Of a stretch of DNA of 64,000 nucleotides, positions 25,068 through 34,365 are shown in pieces. The position numbers and the translations under genes are program-made. The notes beneath the pieces are model-generated. The model was not told the DNA's origin. It worked only from the letters and a program-made list of their open reading frames with translations, and made no database searches. The number at the start of each line of letters is the position of its first letter. The first letter of the stretch is position 1. The stretch comes from Micromonospora sp. DSM 45708 (lineage in GTDB: Bacteria > Actinomycetota > Actinomycetes > Mycobacteriales > Micromonosporaceae): positions 5,642,001 through 5,706,000 of the forward strand of contig NZ_CP154796.1 in assembly GCF_039566955.1 (NCBI RefSeq). The letters are read 5' to 3'.

Positions 25068-27071
25068 GTGACTCAGATTCCGACGTGGAGCGGCGGACCG
25101 GCCAGTCCCCCCACTGGACGCGCGGCGCCCGGCACCACCATCGGTGGTCGCTACTCGCTGCGCTCCCCGGTGGGCAACGGCGGCATGGGCACGGTCTGGC
25201 GGGCCACAGACACACTTCTGCGCCGTGACGTGGCGGTCAAGGAGGTCGTCCTCCCGCCGGGGCTCGCCCCCAGCGACCGCGACGCGCTCTACGAACGGAC
25301 GCTGCGCGAGGCGCGCGCCGCCGCCGCGATCCAGCACCCGGCCGTGGTGCAGGTCTACGACGTGGTCACCGAGGGTGGCCGGCCGTGGATCGTGATGGAG
25401 CTGCTGGACGCCCGCAGCCTGGCCGACATGGTGATCGAGGACGGGCCGGTCGCGCCGCGCGCGGTCGCCAAGATCGGCATCGCGCTGCTCGGCGCGCTGG
25501 AGGTGGCCCACGCCCTCAGCGTCCTGCACCGCGACGTCAAGCCGGCGAACGTGCTGATCTGCTCCGACGGCCGCTGCGTGCTCACCGACTTCGGCGTCGC
25601 CCGGATGCCCACCGACGTGCAGCTCACCACGCCCGGGATGGTGCTCGGCTCGCCGCACTTCATCTCCCCCGAGCGGGCCATGGGCCAGGAGTTCGGCCCG
25701 CCCAGTGACCTGTTCTCGCTCGGCGTGACGCTCTACACCGCGGTCGAGGGCCGACCCCCGTTCGACAAGGGCGACCCGATCGAGACCATGCACGCCGTGG
25801 TCGAGGACCCGCCCGCCACGCCGCAGCGCAGCGGCCCGCTCACCGGCGTGCTGATGGGCCTGCTGGAGAAGGACCCGGCCCGCCGGCTGGACGTGCACCG
25901 GGCCCGCGCCATGCTGCGCGAGCTGCTCGCCGGCCCGCTGACCAGCACCGCCACCGCGGTCAACTCGGTCACCGACCCGTACGCGGTGGTGCCGGTGCCG
26001 CGCCCGACCACGCCGCCGCCGGCCGCGCCGGAGCCGAAGCCGAGCGGGCAGATCGGCGGCCGGGCGATGATCGGCCCGAGCGAGTCGCTCACCGACCGGC
26101 TCGCCGCGCTGCGGCGCGGGGAGCGGCCCACCGCGAAGCCGGCGACCGGCGCCGCGGCGCTCGACGAGACCAGCGCCGACGCGCTCGCCGGCCCGCTGCA
26201 CACCCCCACCGGCGCGATGTCCGGGCCGGACGCGCCCGAGGCCACCCAGCGCATCTCGTCGGACCCGACCGTCCGGCTGGGCCCGGGCACGGACGCCACG
26301 CAGCACATCCCCACCGGCACGCCGGCCACCTACGGCGGCAGCGCCGACGCCACCCAGCCGGTGTACGGCGGTGGCGCGAAGTGGTCGGTGCCGGGCACCG
26401 GCCAGCCATGGACCACGCCGGCCACCGCGCCGGCCGGGGGCGGTGGCACGCCCGGCGGCGCGAAGAGCCTGCTCGGCCGCGTGAAGGCGTGGCCCCGCAA
26501 GGTGCAGCTCGCCGCCGGCGGCCTGGCGGTGGTGCTGCTTGTTAGCGTGATCGCGCTGACCAGTGGCGGCGACGACGCGCCGCCCGCGATCGTCGGCACG
26601 CTGCCGTCGAACTCGGCCGCTGCCCCGCCGGAGATGCAGGAAGTCTCGGCCAAGGGCGTCCGCGTCATGGTGCCGAAGGGCTGGAACAAGGCGACCGGGC
26701 AGTCATTCGTCGACTTTGTCGACCCCCAGGACGAGGGTCGTAAGGTGCGGATCATCGCCGAGAAGTGGCGAGGAACGCCGACCAGGTGGGCCGAGAGCGC
26801 GCAGAACTTCCTTCGCTCAAAGAGTACTAACTGCGCGAAGCCGTACCAGGAAATTGCTCTGACCGAGAAGGAGATCGCCGGCAGACCCGGCGTGCAGTTC
26901 GAGTACACCTGCGGGGACGGCGACGGAAAGCGCCATGGCATCTGGCAAGCCGCGCTGAGCGACGGGAAGATGTACTCGTTCTATTTGTCCTCGACCGAGG
27001 CGAATTTCGCCGAGAGTAAGCCCATCTTCAATGAAATGAGCAAAAGCTTTCAGATCGCAGGCGATGGGTAA
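25068..27071 (+). CDS. Receptor-type Ser/Thr protein kinase
   Basis: 667 residues from GTG 25068. Kinase domain about residues 25-285: glycine loop [12 protein letters not shown], Lys in [19 protein letters not shown] in LTDFGVARM, and the activation-segment end GSPHFISPE. Then a Pro/Thr-rich juxtamembrane stretch and one TM helix ([20 protein letters not shown], near residue 485). The outside part (about 150 residues, [20 protein letters not shown]) has two Cys but no PASTA repeats. It is a Hanks-type sensor kinase with an unusual small extracellular domain. The 3' third has lower GC than the rest. Confidence 0.9.
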   Translation: MTQIPTWSGGPASPPTGRAAPGTTIGGRYSLRSPVGNGGMGTVWRATDTLLRRDVAVKEVVLPPGLAPSDRDALYERTLREARAAAAIQHPAVVQVYDVVTEGGRPWIVMELLDARSLADMVIEDGPVAPRAVAKIGIALLGALEVAHALSVLHRDVKPANVLICSDGRCVLTDFGVARMPTDVQLTTPGMVLGSPHFISPERAMGQEFGPPSDLFSLGVTLYTAVEGRPPFDKGDPIETMHAVVEDPPATPQRSGPLTGVLMGLLEKDPARRLDVHRARAMLRELLAGPLTSTATAVNSVTDPYAVVPVPRPTTPPPAAPEPKPSGQIGGRAMIGPSESLTDRLAALRRGERPTAKPATGAAALDETSADALAGPLHTPTGAMSGPDAPEATQRISSDPTVRLGPGTDATQHIPTGTPATYGGSADATQPVYGGGAKWSVPGTGQPWTTPATAPAGGGGTPGGAKSLLGRVKAWPRKVQLAAGGLAVVLLVSVIALTSGGDDAPPAIVGTLPSNSAAAPPEMQEVSAKGVRVMVPKGWNKATGQSFVDFVDPQDEGRKVRIIAEKWRGTPTRWAESAQNFLRSKSTNCAKPYQEIALTEKEIAGRPGVQFEYTCGDGDGKRHGIWQAALSDGKMYSFYLSSTEANFAESKPIFNEMSKSFQIAGDG

Positions 27072-27133
27072 GACCAAGCGGGAAAATAGTTTCGGAATTT
27101 TACACCGACACCATCATTCTCCGCCTCGGATGA

Positions 27134-27523
27134 TCAGCACGGGCTGTCTGCACCAACGCCGCTCAGGTACAAGTCTGACATCCACCCCTCAGGGCTACCT
27201 GTGCCAAAGAAGGAAACATAGGACCAAGTGGAGGACGAGGAGCTGCCCCTCGTGACCGTATCCCCATACGTCCAGCAATGCGGGGTCATATACGTGCCGG
27301 CAGCCAGTCGCTCCACCAAGCCGCAACTCGTGTGCGGGCCAGTGCGAATGGCGACGCTATCTCCAGTAACCGTTAACGGGCCGTTGTGGGATGCCACGCG
27401 ATGGGAGTGACTACACGAGGCAGAAGCCGGTGAAGAGAAGGCCAGAGAAACACCCGCCGTAGCAACAACCAAAATGGTTACGCTTACTGACGCACCGAAC
27501 CGGGATTTGCGCAGACTCCACAC
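27134..27523 (-). CDS. Secreted SH3-like domain protein
   Basis: 129 residues from GTG 27523, with a textbook aggagg site. A signal peptide (SVSVTILVVATAGVSLAFSS, cleavage near ASA) precedes a bacterial SH3-like fold: GDSVAIRTGPHTSCGLVERL and GSPEGWMSDLYLSG. Four Cys suggest disulphides. The GC content is clearly lower than in neighbouring genes. Likely binds cell wall or another extracellular ligand. Convergent with the kinase gene and divergent from the phosphohexomutase gene. Confidence 0.8.
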   Translation of the reverse strand: MWSLRKSRFGASVSVTILVVATAGVSLAFSSPASASCSHSHRVASHNGPLTVTGDSVAIRTGPHTSCGLVERLAAGTYMTPHCWTYGDTVTRGSSSSSTWSYVSFFGTGSPEGWMSDLYLSGVGADSPC

Positions 27524-27657
27524 AGTATCCTCCTATACCGCCACGAGGTGGCTTGAACACCAAGACTACAGACGAAATCAATTGAGGGCAATGAATACTT
27601 CTGACTCGGAGCCGCAGCTCTGACCATCACCCCTTCGCTATGTGCTATCAAGAGGCC

Positions 27658-29322
27658 ATGGCGGCGGACACCACTGACCTTGACGACCTGCGCGGCCGAG
27701 CCGAGCGCTGGCTCGCCGACGACCCCGACCCGGCGGACCGGGACGAGCTGCGCGCCGTCCTCGACGGGCTGCCCGGCACGGCCCCCGAGCTGGCCGACCG
27801 GTTTGCCGGCCCGCTGACGTTCGGCACCGCCGGGCTGCGCGGCCCGCTGCGCGCCGGGCCCAACGGGATGAACCTCGCCGTGGTCACCCAGGCCGCCGCC
27901 GGGCTGGTCGGCTGGCTCGCCGCCCAGGGCGGCGAGGGCCCGCTGGTCATCGGGTACGACGCCCGGCGCGGCTCGCGTGCGTTCGCCGAGCGCACCGCAC
28001 AGGTGGCCACCGGCGCGGGCCGGCCGGCGCTGCTGCTGCCCCGCCCGCTGCCCACGCCGGTGCTGGCGTTCGCGGTGCGGCAGCTCGGCGCCGTCGCCGG
28101 CGTGATGGTCACCGCCAGCCACAACCCGCCGCAGGACAACGGCTACAAGGTGTACCTGGGCGCGCAGCTCGGCGGTGAACTGGGCGCGGGGGCGCAGATC
28201 GTGCCGCCGGCCGACGCCGGCATCGAGGCCGCCATCCGGGCGGTCGGCCCGCTCGCCCGGGTGCCGCTCGGCCCGGCCGGCCAGGTGCTCGGCGACGACC
28301 TGGTCGCCGCGTACGTGGACCGGGCCGCGGCGGTGGTGGACCCGGCCGGGCCGCGGGACCTGAAGGTCGCGTACACGCCGTTGCACGGGGTGGGCGCGGT
28401 GGTGCTGACCGCCGCGTTCACGCGGGCCGGCTTCGGCGTGCCCGGCGTGGTGCCCGAGCAGGCGGAACCGGACCCCGCGTTCCCGACCGTGAGCTTCCCC
28501 AACCCGGAGGAGCCGGGCGCGGTGGACCTGCTGGTCGCGCTCGCCAAGCGCACCGGCGCGGACCTGGCGATCGCCAACGACCCGGACGCGGACCGGTGCG
28601 CGGTGGCCGTCCGCGAAGCCGGCTCCTGGCGGATGCTGCGCGGCGACGAGGTGGGCGCGCTGCTCGCCGACCACCTGATGCGGCGCGGGGTGACCGGTCT
28701 GTACGCCACCACCATCGTCTCGTCGACGCTGCTGCGGGCGATGGCCGAGGCGCGCGGGCTGCCCTACGACGAGACGTTGACCGGGTTCAAGTGGATCGTC
28801 CGGGCCGGCGGCGGCCGGGAGCCGCTGGTGTACGGCTACGAGGAGGCGCTGGGCTACTGCGTCGCGCCGGGACACGTCCGGGACAAGGACGGCATCACCG
28901 CCGCGCTGACCGTCGCCGAGCTGGCCGCCGGGCTCAAGGCCCAGGGCCGGACGCTCACCGACCGGCTGGACGAGCTGGCCGCCGAGTTCGGCGTGCACCA
29001 CACCGACCAGCTCTCGGTGCGGGTGGAGGACCTGCGGGTGATCGCGGACTCGATGGCGCGGATCCGGGCGGCCACCCCGACGTCGCTGCTCGGCCAGCCG
29101 GTCGCCGAGGCGTCCGACCTGCTCCCCGACGCGGACGTGGTGATCCTGCGCACCGACGCCGCCCGGGTGGTCATCCGGCCCTCCGGCACCGAGCCGAAGC
29201 TGAAGGCGTACCTGGAGGTGGTGGCGCCGGTGACCGACGGCGACGTCCCCGGGGCCCGGCAGCGCGCCCGCGCCGCCGTCACCGAGCTGCGCACCGAGAT
29301 CGCCGCCGCGCTGGGCCTCTGA
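27658..29322 (+). CDS. Alpha-D-phosphohexomutase (PmmB-like), possible phosphopentomutase
   Basis: 554 residues from ATG 27658 (aagagg upstream). All four family motifs are present: GVMVTASHNPPQDNGYK (phospho-Ser loop), AIANDPDADRCAVAV (metal loop), YEEALGY (sugar loop) and RPSGTEPKLKAYLE (phosphate loop). In M. tuberculosis pmmB adjoins upp and deoD, as here beside upp. No deoB is seen in the window, so it could convert (deoxy)ribose-1-phosphate from DeoA to the 5-phosphate for DeoC; phosphoglucose or phosphomannose activity is the alternative. Confidence 0.9.
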   Translation: MAADTTDLDDLRGRAERWLADDPDPADRDELRAVLDGLPGTAPELADRFAGPLTFGTAGLRGPLRAGPNGMNLAVVTQAAAGLVGWLAAQGGEGPLVIGYDARRGSRAFAERTAQVATGAGRPALLLPRPLPTPVLAFAVRQLGAVAGVMVTASHNPPQDNGYKVYLGAQLGGELGAGAQIVPPADAGIEAAIRAVGPLARVPLGPAGQVLGDDLVAAYVDRAAAVVDPAGPRDLKVAYTPLHGVGAVVLTAAFTRAGFGVPGVVPEQAEPDPAFPTVSFPNPEEPGAVDLLVALAKRTGADLAIANDPDADRCAVAVREAGSWRMLRGDEVGALLADHLMRRGVTGLYATTIVSSTLLRAMAEARGLPYDETLTGFKWIVRAGGGREPLVYGYEEALGYCVAPGHVRDKDGITAALTVAELAAGLKAQGRTLTDRLDELAAEFGVHHTDQLSVRVEDLRVIADSMARIRAATPTSLLGQPVAEASDLLPDADVVILRTDAARVVIRPSGTEPKLKAYLEVVAPVTDGDVPGARQRARAAVTELRTEIAAALGL

Positions 29323-29331
29323 CCGAGATGC

Positions 29332-29412
29332 AAGGAGGGGCCCCTTCTTGACCCCTGAGTGTGCGAAGGGGCCCCATCTATACCGGATGCGTTAACAGGG
29401 GTCCCTCCTTAC
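29332..29412. repeat. GGGGCCCC-core repeat cluster, three units
   Basis: Units at 29332-29349 (aaggaggggccccttctt), 29365-29378 (gaaggggccccatc) and 29391-29412 (gttaacaggggtccctcctt). Same core as 1258-1309. It lies between convergent gene ends and each unit is self-complementary, so it may also terminate transcription. Confidence 0.75.
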
Positions 29413-30083
29413 CGCTTGCCGAGGGCGGCGTCGACCGCCTGGCCCAGGGCGGCGATCACCAGGCTCACCGAGGGGCGCACCACGCTGTCGTCCAGGCTCA
29501 CCGTGCCGGAGAAGCCGGCGCCGGCCGCGATCTCCTCCAGGCGCTTGCCGGCGTCGTCGGCGGCGGCGCCGGTGAGCCCGAGCGCCGGTTCCATCCGCAG
29601 CACCGCGACCAGCGTGGCGAGCGCGGCGGTCCGCTCGTCCGGGAGCTGCCCGCTGGTCAGCGCGTCGGCCAGCCGCCGTCGGATGTCCGCCTCGACCGAG
29701 GCGTCCGCCACCGGGTAGCGGTGCACGTGGATGAAGCCCAGCTCGGTCTCGTCGACGTCGCGGACCACGCCCCGTTCGCAGAGGTCGCCGAGGATCCGGT
29801 CGCGCAGGCCGTGCCGCAGCCGCTGCACCCACGACGAGGGCGTGTGCGGCGTGTCCGCGGCGATCTTGGCGAGCACCGCGTCCGCGATCGGCTCGCCGGT
29901 CGGCGCGGGGTCGACCACCGCCAGGTTCCCGTCCGCGTACGCGATCCGGCCGGCCAGGGCCAGCTCGACCAGCACCGCCGCGGCCATGCCCAGGTCCAGG
30001 CTGATCCGGGGCATGGCGGCCTTGCCGGATTCGTCGTCATACGCGAGGAGGAGCAACTCCTCGGCGAGCGCAACACCAGTCAT
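29409..30083 (-). CDS. GPP34/GOLPH3-family protein
   Basis: 224 residues. Typical start LAEELLLLAYDDESGKAAMP and the following LGMAAAVLVELALAGRI match the GPP34 domain, in eukaryotes a phosphoinositide-binding Golgi adaptor. Actinobacteria have several copies, probably peripheral membrane proteins of unknown role. No signal or TM. The stop region overlaps the last GGGGCCCC repeat unit. Stands alone on the minus strand. Confidence 0.9.
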   Translation of the reverse strand: MTGVALAEELLLLAYDDESGKAAMPRISLDLGMAAAVLVELALAGRIAYADGNLAVVDPAPTGEPIADAVLAKIAADTPHTPSSWVQRLRHGLRDRILGDLCERGVVRDVDETELGFIHVHRYPVADASVEADIRRRLADALTSGQLPDERTAALATLVAVLRMEPALGLTGAAADDAGKRLEEIAAGAGFSGTVSLDDSVVRPSVSLVIAALGQAVDAALGKR

Positions 30084-30153
30084 GGCCCGGAACGCTAGCG
30101 CCTCCCCGCACCCCCGCGCACCAACTCGCCGCCGTCGCGTCCCCTACCCGCCT

Positions 30154-30208
30154 GTTTCACGGAAAGCGGGCCTTTCCGAGGGGAATGAGCCCTCTTTCCG
30201 TGAATCAG
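30154..30208. repeat. TTTCACGGAAAG hairpin element, copy A
   Basis: Outer arms ttcacggaaagcgggc and gccctctttccgtgaa are complementary except for one position, with an inner copy of ctttccg. Located between upp's stop and the GPP34 start (both minus strand), where it may terminate upp. Copy B at 34243-34298 shares the arms and the following tgaatcag. Confidence 0.8.
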
Positions 30209-30231
30209 CGACATCGAGGGGTGGGCGGGCG

Positions 30232-30864
30232 TCAGAAGCGGGGCATGCCGCCGAACTGGCGGTCGCCGGCGTCGCCGAGGCCGGGCACGATGAACATCCG
30301 GTCGTTCAGGCCCTCGTCGATGGACGCGGTGACCAGGCGCAGCGGCAGGCCGCTGCGCTCCAGCCGCGCGATGCCGACCGGGGCGGCCAGCACGCAGAGC
30401 ACGGTGATGTCGGTGCAGCCACGGTCGGCGAGCAGCCGGCAGCAGTGCTCCAGCGAGCCGCCGGTGGCCAGCATCGGGTCGAGCACCAGCACCGGCAGGC
30501 CGCTGAGGTCCCGGGGCAGCGACTCCATGTACGCCCGCGGCTCGTACGTCTCCTCGTCGCGGGCCAGGCCCACGAAGCCCATCGACGACTCGGGCACCAG
30601 GGCGAGCGCGGCGTCGGCCATGCCGAGTCCGGCCCGCAGCACCGGCACGAGCAGCGGCGGGTTGGCCAGCCGGGTGCCCTCGGTGGCGGTGACCGGAGTC
30701 TGGATCGAGTACTTCTCGACGGGGAAGGAGCGCGCGGCCTCGTACACCAGCATGGTGGTGAGTTCGCGCAGCGCCGCCCGGAACGACGAGGAGTCGGTCC
30801 GGGCGTCCCGCATGGCGGTCAGCCGCGTCTGGGCGAGCGGATGGTCAATGACGTGTACGTCCAC
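30232..30864 (-). CDS. upp: Uracil phosphoribosyltransferase
   Basis: 210 residues, standard for Upp. PRPP-binding [20 protein letters not shown], uracil-binding C-terminus [15 protein letters not shown], and [20 protein letters not shown]. Makes UMP from uracil and PRPP in the cytoplasm, salvaging the base released by thymidine/uridine phosphorylase. Gene order beside the phosphohexomutase matches mycobacteria (pmmB-upp). It diverges from deoC. Confidence 0.95.
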   Translation of the reverse strand: MDVHVIDHPLAQTRLTAMRDARTDSSSFRAALRELTTMLVYEAARSFPVEKYSIQTPVTATEGTRLANPPLLVPVLRAGLGMADAALALVPESSMGFVGLARDEETYEPRAYMESLPRDLSGLPVLVLDPMLATGGSLEHCCRLLADRGCTDITVLCVLAAPVGIARLERSGLPLRLVTASIDEGLNDRMFIVPGLGDAGDRQFGGMPRF

Positions 30865-30955
30865 GATCGCTCAACCTACCGGTCCCCGACCCGGCGCAGG
30901 GCGGGTGCGGGCGGACCAGCGACGCCGCTCACGTGCGGCGCTCAGACCGCTCCGC

Positions 30956-30971
30956 AGTGACCAAGATCACT
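30956..30971 (+). promoter_or_regulatory. Crp-type palindrome upstream of deoC
   Basis: agtgaccaagatcact is a perfect GTGA-N6-TCAC palindrome of the Crp/FNR type. A -10-like tactat (30987-30992) follows, with deoC's ATG at 31000, so the site is centred near -36 of a probable leaderless transcript. It also lies in the upp-deoC divergent region and could affect both. Confidence 0.5.
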
Positions 30972-30999
30972 CGACTCGCGGGTGCGTACTATTCGGGGC

Positions 31000-31959
31000 A
31001 TGACGGCGACAACGACGTCGGCCCGGTCGGACCTCTCCGAGCTGGGACGATCCGAGACCGCTCTGCGGACCTTCCTGCACGGCCTACCCGGCGTGGACCA
31101 GGTCGGCGCGGAGCAGCGGGCGGCCCAGCTCGGCACCCGCTCCATCAAGACCACGGCCAAGGCCGAGGCGATCGACCTGGCGATCCGGATGGTCGACCTG
31201 ACCACGCTGGAGGGGGCCGACACCCCCGGCAAGGTGCGGGCGCTGGCAACCAAGGCGCTGCGGCCCGACCCGGCGGACCCGAGCTGCCCGCACGTCGGCG
31301 CGGTCTGCGTCTACCCCGCCATGGTCCCGTACGTGGCCGAGGTGCTGGTCGGCAGCGGCGTGCACCTGGCCAGCGTGGCGACCGCGTTCCCGTCCGGGCA
31401 GGCGCCGCTGGAGATCAAGCTCACCGACGTGCGGGCCGCCGTCGAGGCCGGCGCCGACGAGATCGACATGGTGATCAACCGGGGCGCGTTCCTGGCCGGG
31501 CGCTACCAGGAGGTCTACGACGAGATCGTGGCCACCAAGGCAGCCTGCGGGGACGCGCACCTCAAGGTGATCCTGGAGACCGGCGAGCTGGCCACCTACG
31601 ACAACGTGCGCCGCGCCTCCTGGCTCGCCATGCTGGCCGGCGGCGACTTCATCAAGACCTCCACCGGCAAGGTCCCGGTCGCGGCCACGCTGCCGGTGAC
31701 GCTGGTGATGCTGGAGGCGGTCCGCGACTTCCGGGCCGCCACCGGGCGGCAGGTCGGCGTCAAGCCGGCCGGCGGCATCAAGAACACCAAGGACGCGATC
31801 AAGTACCTGGTCATGGTCAACGAGACGGTCGGCGCCGACTGGCTCGACCCGGACTGGTTCCGGTTCGGCGCGTCCAGCCTGCTCAACGACCTGCTCATGC
31901 AGCGCACCAAGCTGACGACCGGCGTCTACGCCGGCCCCGACTACTTCACCCTGGACTGA
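31000..31959 (+). CDS. deoC: Deoxyribose-phosphate aldolase
   Basis: 319 residues from ATG 31000. Schiff-base Lys in GGDFIKTSTGKV, second Lys in VGVKPAGGIKNTKDA, and Asp in GADEIDMVINRGAFLAG. The 50-residue N-terminal extension is common in actinobacterial enzymes. It splits 2-deoxyribose-5-phosphate into acetaldehyde and glyceraldehyde-3-phosphate. The two following aldehyde dehydrogenase genes (5-bp gap, then overlap) suggest that the acetaldehyde is oxidised by their products. Start position supported by the adjacent -10 element. Confidence 0.95.
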   Translation: MTATTTSARSDLSELGRSETALRTFLHGLPGVDQVGAEQRAAQLGTRSIKTTAKAEAIDLAIRMVDLTTLEGADTPGKVRALATKALRPDPADPSCPHVGAVCVYPAMVPYVAEVLVGSGVHLASVATAFPSGQAPLEIKLTDVRAAVEAGADEIDMVINRGAFLAGRYQEVYDEIVATKAACGDAHLKVILETGELATYDNVRRASWLAMLAGGDFIKTSTGKVPVAATLPVTLVMLEAVRDFRAATGRQVGVKPAGGIKNTKDAIKYLVMVNETVGADWLDPDWFRFGASSLLNDLLMQRTKLTTGVYAGPDYFTLD

Positions 31960-31964
31960 ACGCG

Positions 31965-33395
31965 ATGTTCGAATACGCACCCGCCCCCGAGTCACGCTCG
32001 GTGGTCGACCTCAAGCCCTCGTACGGGCTCTTCGTCGACGGGACGTTCGTCGACCCGGCCGACGGCGGCAGCTTCAAGTCGATCAACCCGGCCTCCGAGG
32101 AGGTCCTGGCCGAGATCGCCGAGGCCGGCAGCGCGGACGTGGACCGCGCGGTCCGGGCCGCCCGGACGGCGTACGAGAAGGTCTGGGGTCCGATGCCGGG
32201 TCGGGACCGGGCGAAGTACCTGTTCCGGATCGCCCGGATCGTCCAGGAGCGCTCGCGCGAGCTGGCCGTGCTGGAGTCGCTGGACAACGGCAAGCCGATC
32301 AAGGAGTCGCGCGACGTCGACCTCCCGCTGGTCGCCGCGCACTTCTTCTACTACGCCGGCTGGGCGGACAAGCTGGAGCACGCCGGCTTCGGCCCGGACC
32401 CGAAGCCGCTCGGGGTGGCCGCCCAGGTCATACCGTGGAACTTCCCGCTGCTCATGCTGGCCTGGAAGATCGCCCCGGCGCTCGCCGCCGGCAACACGGT
32501 GGTGCTGAAGCCGGCCGAGACCACCCCGCTGACCGCGCTGCTGTTCGCGGAGATCTGCCAGCAGGCCGACCTGCCGCCCGGCGTGGTCAACATCGTCACC
32601 GGGGCCGGCGACACCGGCCGCGCGCTGGTCGAGCACCCGGGCGTGGACAAGGTCGCGTTCACCGGCTCCACCGAGGTCGGCAAGGCCATCGCCCGCGGCG
32701 TCGCCGGCACCCGCAAGAAGCTCACCCTGGAGCTGGGCGGCAAGGCCGCCAACATCGTCTTCGACGACGCCCCGGTCGACCAGGCGGTCGAGGGGATCGT
32801 CAACGGCATCTTCTTCAACCAGGGGCACGTCTGCTGCGCCGGGTCCCGGCTGCTGGTCCAGGAGTCGGTCGCCGAGCAGGTGCTGGAGTCGCTCAAGCGC
32901 CGGATGGCCCGGCTGCGGGTCGGTGACCCGCTGGACAAGAACACCGACGTCGGCGCGATCAACTCGGCCGAGCAGCTGGCGCGCATCCGCGAGCTGTCCG
33001 ACGTCGGCGCCGCCGAGGGGGCCGAGCGCTGGTCGCCGCCGTGCGAGCTGCCCGACCGCGGGTTCTGGTTCGCGCCGACCATCTTCACCGGGGTCACCCA
33101 GGCGCACCGCATCGCCCGCGAGGAGATCTTCGGCCCGGTGCTGTCCGTGCTGACGTTCCGCACCCCGGCGGAGGCCGTCGAGAAGGCCAACAACACGCCG
33201 TACGGGCTGTCGGCCGGGATCTGGACCGACAAGGGTTCCCGGATCCTGTGGGTCGCCGACCGGCTGCGCGCCGGCGTGGTGTGGGCCAACACGTTCAACA
33301 AGTTCGACCCGACCTCACCGTTCGGCGGCTACAAGGAGTCGGGCTACGGTCGCGAGGGCGGCCGGCAGGGGCTGGAGGCGTACCTCAATGTCTGA
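31965..33395 (+). CDS. Aldehyde dehydrogenase, full length
   Basis: 476 residues from ATG 31965. NAD-binding VIPWNFPLLMLAWKIAPALA, FTGSTEVGKAIARG, catalytic Glu in LELGGKAANIVFDDA, catalytic Cys in FNQGHVCCAGSRLLVQE, and FGPVLSVLTFRT near the end. Five bases after deoC and overlapping the next gene by eight. Likely oxidises acetaldehyde from DeoC, though the family is broad. Cytoplasmic, tetramer or dimer. Confidence 0.92.
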   Translation: MFEYAPAPESRSVVDLKPSYGLFVDGTFVDPADGGSFKSINPASEEVLAEIAEAGSADVDRAVRAARTAYEKVWGPMPGRDRAKYLFRIARIVQERSRELAVLESLDNGKPIKESRDVDLPLVAAHFFYYAGWADKLEHAGFGPDPKPLGVAAQVIPWNFPLLMLAWKIAPALAAGNTVVLKPAETTPLTALLFAEICQQADLPPGVVNIVTGAGDTGRALVEHPGVDKVAFTGSTEVGKAIARGVAGTRKKLTLELGGKAANIVFDDAPVDQAVEGIVNGIFFNQGHVCCAGSRLLVQESVAEQVLESLKRRMARLRVGDPLDKNTDVGAINSAEQLARIRELSDVGAAEGAERWSPPCELPDRGFWFAPTIFTGVTQAHRIAREEIFGPVLSVLTFRTPAEAVEKANNTPYGLSAGIWTDKGSRILWVADRLRAGVVWANTFNKFDPTSPFGGYKESGYGREGGRQGLEAYLNV

Positions 33396-34212
33396 GCGGG
33401 TCGCGGTACGCAAGACGTACAAGCTCTTCATCGGCGGGAAGTTCCCGCGCAGCGAGTCGGGACGGTCGTATCTCGTGCAGGACTCCAACGTGTCGCTGGC
33501 CTCCCGCAAGGACGCGCGGGACGCGGTGGTCGCCGCCCGGGCCGCCGTGAAGGGCTGGGCCGGGGCGACCGCGTACAACCGGGGTCAGATCCTCTACCGG
33601 GTCGCCGAGATGCTGGAGGGCCGGCGCGAGCAGTTCGTCGCGCTGGGCGTCCCGGCCGACGAGGTGGACGCGGCGATCGACCGCTGGGTCTGGTACGCCG
33701 GCTGGTCCGACAAGCTCCCGCAGGTCTACGGCGGCGCGAACCCGGTGGCCGGCCCGTACTTCAACCTCTCCGCGCCGGAGCCGACCGGCGTGGTCGCCGT
33801 GGTGGCCCCGGAGTCCCCGGCGCTGCTCGGCCTGGTGAGTGTGATCGCCCCGGCGATCGTCACGGGCAACACGGTGGTGGTGGCCGCCTCCCCGGCCGCG
33901 CCGCTGGCGGCGGTCACGCTGGCCGAGGTGCTGGCCACCTCCGACCTGCCGGGTGGTGTGGTGAACGTCCTCACCGGGAAGATCACCGAGACGGTGCCGA
34001 CGCTCGCCGCGCACATGGACGTCAACGCGATCGACCTGACCGGTGTGGCGGATGCCGAGCTGGCGGCGGAGCTGGAGGTCAAGGCGGCGGAGAACCTCAA
34101 GCGGGTGCTCCGGCCGGCCCCGGCCGACCACGACTGGCACACCGATCCGGGCCTCACCCGGATGACCACTCTCCTGGAGACCAAGACCGTCTGGCACCCC
34201 AAGGGCGTCTGA
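33388..34212 (+). CDS. Half-length aldehyde dehydrogenase-like protein lacking the catalytic domain
   Basis: 274 residues from ATG 33388. It matches the N-terminal, coenzyme-binding half of ALDHs (KLFIGGKFPRSESGRSYLVQ and PTGVVAVVAPESPALLGLVS) but has no catalytic Cys or ELGGK segment; after LTGVADAELAAELEVKAAEN it ends with a new tail (KTVWHPKGV). The eight-base overlap with the complete ALDH implies coupled expression and perhaps a heteromer. It is not a frameshift product: the frame ends cleanly and the tail is ordered. Likely a regulatory or structural partner. Confidence 0.8.
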   Translation: MSERVAVRKTYKLFIGGKFPRSESGRSYLVQDSNVSLASRKDARDAVVAARAAVKGWAGATAYNRGQILYRVAEMLEGRREQFVALGVPADEVDAAIDRWVWYAGWSDKLPQVYGGANPVAGPYFNLSAPEPTGVVAVVAPESPALLGLVSVIAPAIVTGNTVVVAASPAAPLAAVTLAEVLATSDLPGGVVNVLTGKITETVPTLAAHMDVNAIDLTGVADAELAAELEVKAAENLKRVLRPAPADHDWHTDPGLTRMTTLLETKTVWHPKGV

Positions 34213-34242
34213 CCGCCACGTCACCCCAGCAAGATCCGCGCA

Positions 34243-34298
34243 CTTTCACGGAAAGAGTGGCGATCCGCGCCTGGATGGCCACTCTTTCCGTGAATCAG
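34243..34298. repeat. TTTCACGGAAAG hairpin element, copy B
   Basis: Arms 34245-34261 and 34278-34294 form a perfect 17-bp stem (ttcacggaaagagtggc). It starts 30 bases past the half-ALDH stop, so it probably terminates the deoC operon. Shares arm sequence and the trailing tgaatcag with copy A at 30154-30208. Confidence 0.9.
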
Positions 34299-34365
34299 GG
34301 GTGGGTGGGTGGGGCGGGGGTGACGGGGCGACGGGCGGGTCTACTACGGGGGGTAGGATTGACGG

